64,000 nt of DNA from Acanthochromis polyacanthus (taxonomy: Eukaryota > Chordata > Actinopteri > Pomacentridae): assembly GCF_021347895.1 (NCBI RefSeq), contig NC_067125.1:24283621-24347620 (forward strand), given 5' to 3'. Position 1 is the first letter of the stretch, and every line of letters begins with the position of its first letter. The notes under the pieces were generated by a model. That model saw only the letters and a program-made list of their open reading frames with translations, was not told the origin of the DNA and made no database searches. Position numbers and translations under genes: made by a program. Shown piece by piece: positions 63,138 through 64,000 of this stretch.

Positions 63138-63229
63138 CCTTTCAGGTCGCTCCAGGGCCCCTGCCACTCTGTGTTGCCCCAAGGATTCATGATTCGCACC
63201 AAATCTACGACGCCATGAGCCGTCTTTAC
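63138..63229 (-). CDS. capn12: Calpain exon V4, copy 2
   Basis: Same reading as 44957-45048, with the catalytic Asn in 'NPWG'. Confidence 0.9.
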
Positions 63230-63427
63230 CTGGCAGGCGAGCAGAAGTACGAATGGAGAGAAGAAAAGGTCATGAAGGCTTCTGTTTTTACAGCTTCACA
63301 TTAACATAGTTGTGATCAGACTTCTGCTGCTACCAGACACTAAACGATTTTGGATTCCACAGAAGGCTTTTAATATATTCAGACTGTGAATCTCAGCAGT
63401 TTTCTGGAGTTGTTTCAAGACGGTTAC

Positions 63428-63499
63428 CTTCTCGACTGCAGTCAGAGAGTAAGCATGTCGGTACATGATTCCCAGCTCACTCTGCTGCTCCAGAGGACC
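63428..63499 (-). CDS. capn12: Calpain exon V3, copy 2, intact
   Basis: 72 nt, '[20 protein letters not shown]' then 'AVEK'. It holds the catalytic His; the residue before it is Arg where most calpains have Gly. It is the reference version, since copy 1 lacks one base here. Confidence 0.93.
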
Positions 63500-63647
63500 C
63501 TGGAGGGAAAACATCCGCCCAGTCAGACACAAGGAAAAGTACAGAACGACGTGACTCATACGTACAATAAACTTTCAATAGGTCCAAAAATCTAAACAAG
63601 ACCCAACAAGTTCCTCCACCTGCTCCCTGCTAACCTCCTCACTCTAC

Positions 63648-63819
63648 CTGGCAGTTGGCACAGTTGATCAGAGCTCCTTTAGCCAGCAGGTTTCTGAGGA
63701 ACGCCGGCAGGTCTCTGGGCAGCGACGCCACTTTCAGAACCTCCGTCACTCCACCGGTCATGTCGACCATCGCTTCGTGAGGGAAACCCATGTCCAGAGC
63801 TCTGTAGCCGCCTTTCATC
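63648..63819 (-). CDS. capn12: Calpain exon V2, copy 2
   Basis: Same reading and splice sites as 45463-45634. It is the last exon before the window edge in this copy. Confidence 0.92.
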
Positions 63820-64000
63820 CTGAGATTTACAAAAAAAAAATTTGATTAACTGGTGAACTAAATTGACGACCATTTGTCTTTTAAGGAGCACGTTTAGCAT
63901 ATGGTGAAAAAAACTGAAACTCTTCTAACTCCGCGTATGTTAGTAAAGTGTCTGGATGCTATACAAAACAGCACATCTGGATTATGCAGCTGTTTTATAG

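Larger units (their letters stand above)
48213..64000. other. Second copy of the 15.8-kb block
   Basis: Begins directly after the gap and repeats 30050-45815 in the same order and orientation. Differences are one-base indels in homopolymers, tandem-repeat length changes and rare substitutions (for example near 33100/51264, 34753/52913, 45688/63869). Best explained as an overlapping contig or alternative haplotype. Confidence 0.95.

Noticed and set aside
30050..64000. Genuine tandem gene duplication or segmental duplication
   Set aside because: The repeat starts at a contig edge after a placeholder gap, differs mainly by homopolymer indels, and would give a scrambled exon order. An assembly artefact is more likely, though not proven without reads.

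Overview
This is vertebrate nuclear DNA, and the gene and repeat content points to a teleost fish. There are split genes with GT/AG introns, the first coding exon of an alpha-actinin-4 gene, most of a calpain gene, tRNA-Lys genes with internal A and B boxes, and typical fish repeats (Tc1-like, hAT-like, RTE-type LINE, tRNA-derived SINE, AT-rich arrays). The species cannot be named from the sequence.

Layout. 1-9700: intron 1 of actn4 (minus strand, running off the left edge), with an inverted repeat pair, a GC-rich block, a short hAT derivative with a BED zinc-finger fragment, and a five-unit diverged repeat. 9060-10145: GC-rich promoter region with actn4 coding exon 1 (9701-9826) and an 83-bp near-perfect hairpin just inside intron 1. 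10146-19100: intergenic, with a 2.1-kb T-rich array, a nested SINE-tail/Tc1/MITE cluster and a minisatellite. 19635-46662: 17 coding exons of a classical calpain on the minus strand, probably capn12. They join in one open frame (556 residues plus stop) from late protease core 1 through protease core 2, the C2-like domain and the penta-EF-hand domain. The exons coding for the N-terminus and the catalytic cysteine are not in the window.

The calpain introns hold a cluster of tRNA-Lys(UUU) genes and relics on both strands (26280-40063), embedded in a related spacer family. A large inverted repeat (about 24432-27620 against 39540-40430) brackets calpain exons V8-V12. One arm carries two transposon insertions whose empty sites survive in the other arm. 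An RTE-type LINE with a 19-bp target-site duplication lies in the 8.3-kb intron.

A gap of exactly 100 N (48113-48212) splits the window. Everything after it (48213-64000) is a near-identical repeat of 30050-45815, differing mainly by one-base indels in homopolymers plus a few substitutions. Each copy breaks different calpain exons (copy 1: V3 and V5; copy 2: V8), while the other copy is intact there. This is best read as two unmerged overlapping contigs or haplotypes, not a biological duplication. Collapsed, the locus carries one calpain gene, one RTE copy and about 14 full-length tRNA-Lys-like sequences.

actn4 and the calpain lie in the same direction, about 9.8 kb apart. This conserved neighbourhood (ACTN4 next to CAPN12 in mammals, from general knowledge) is the main argument for the name capn12.
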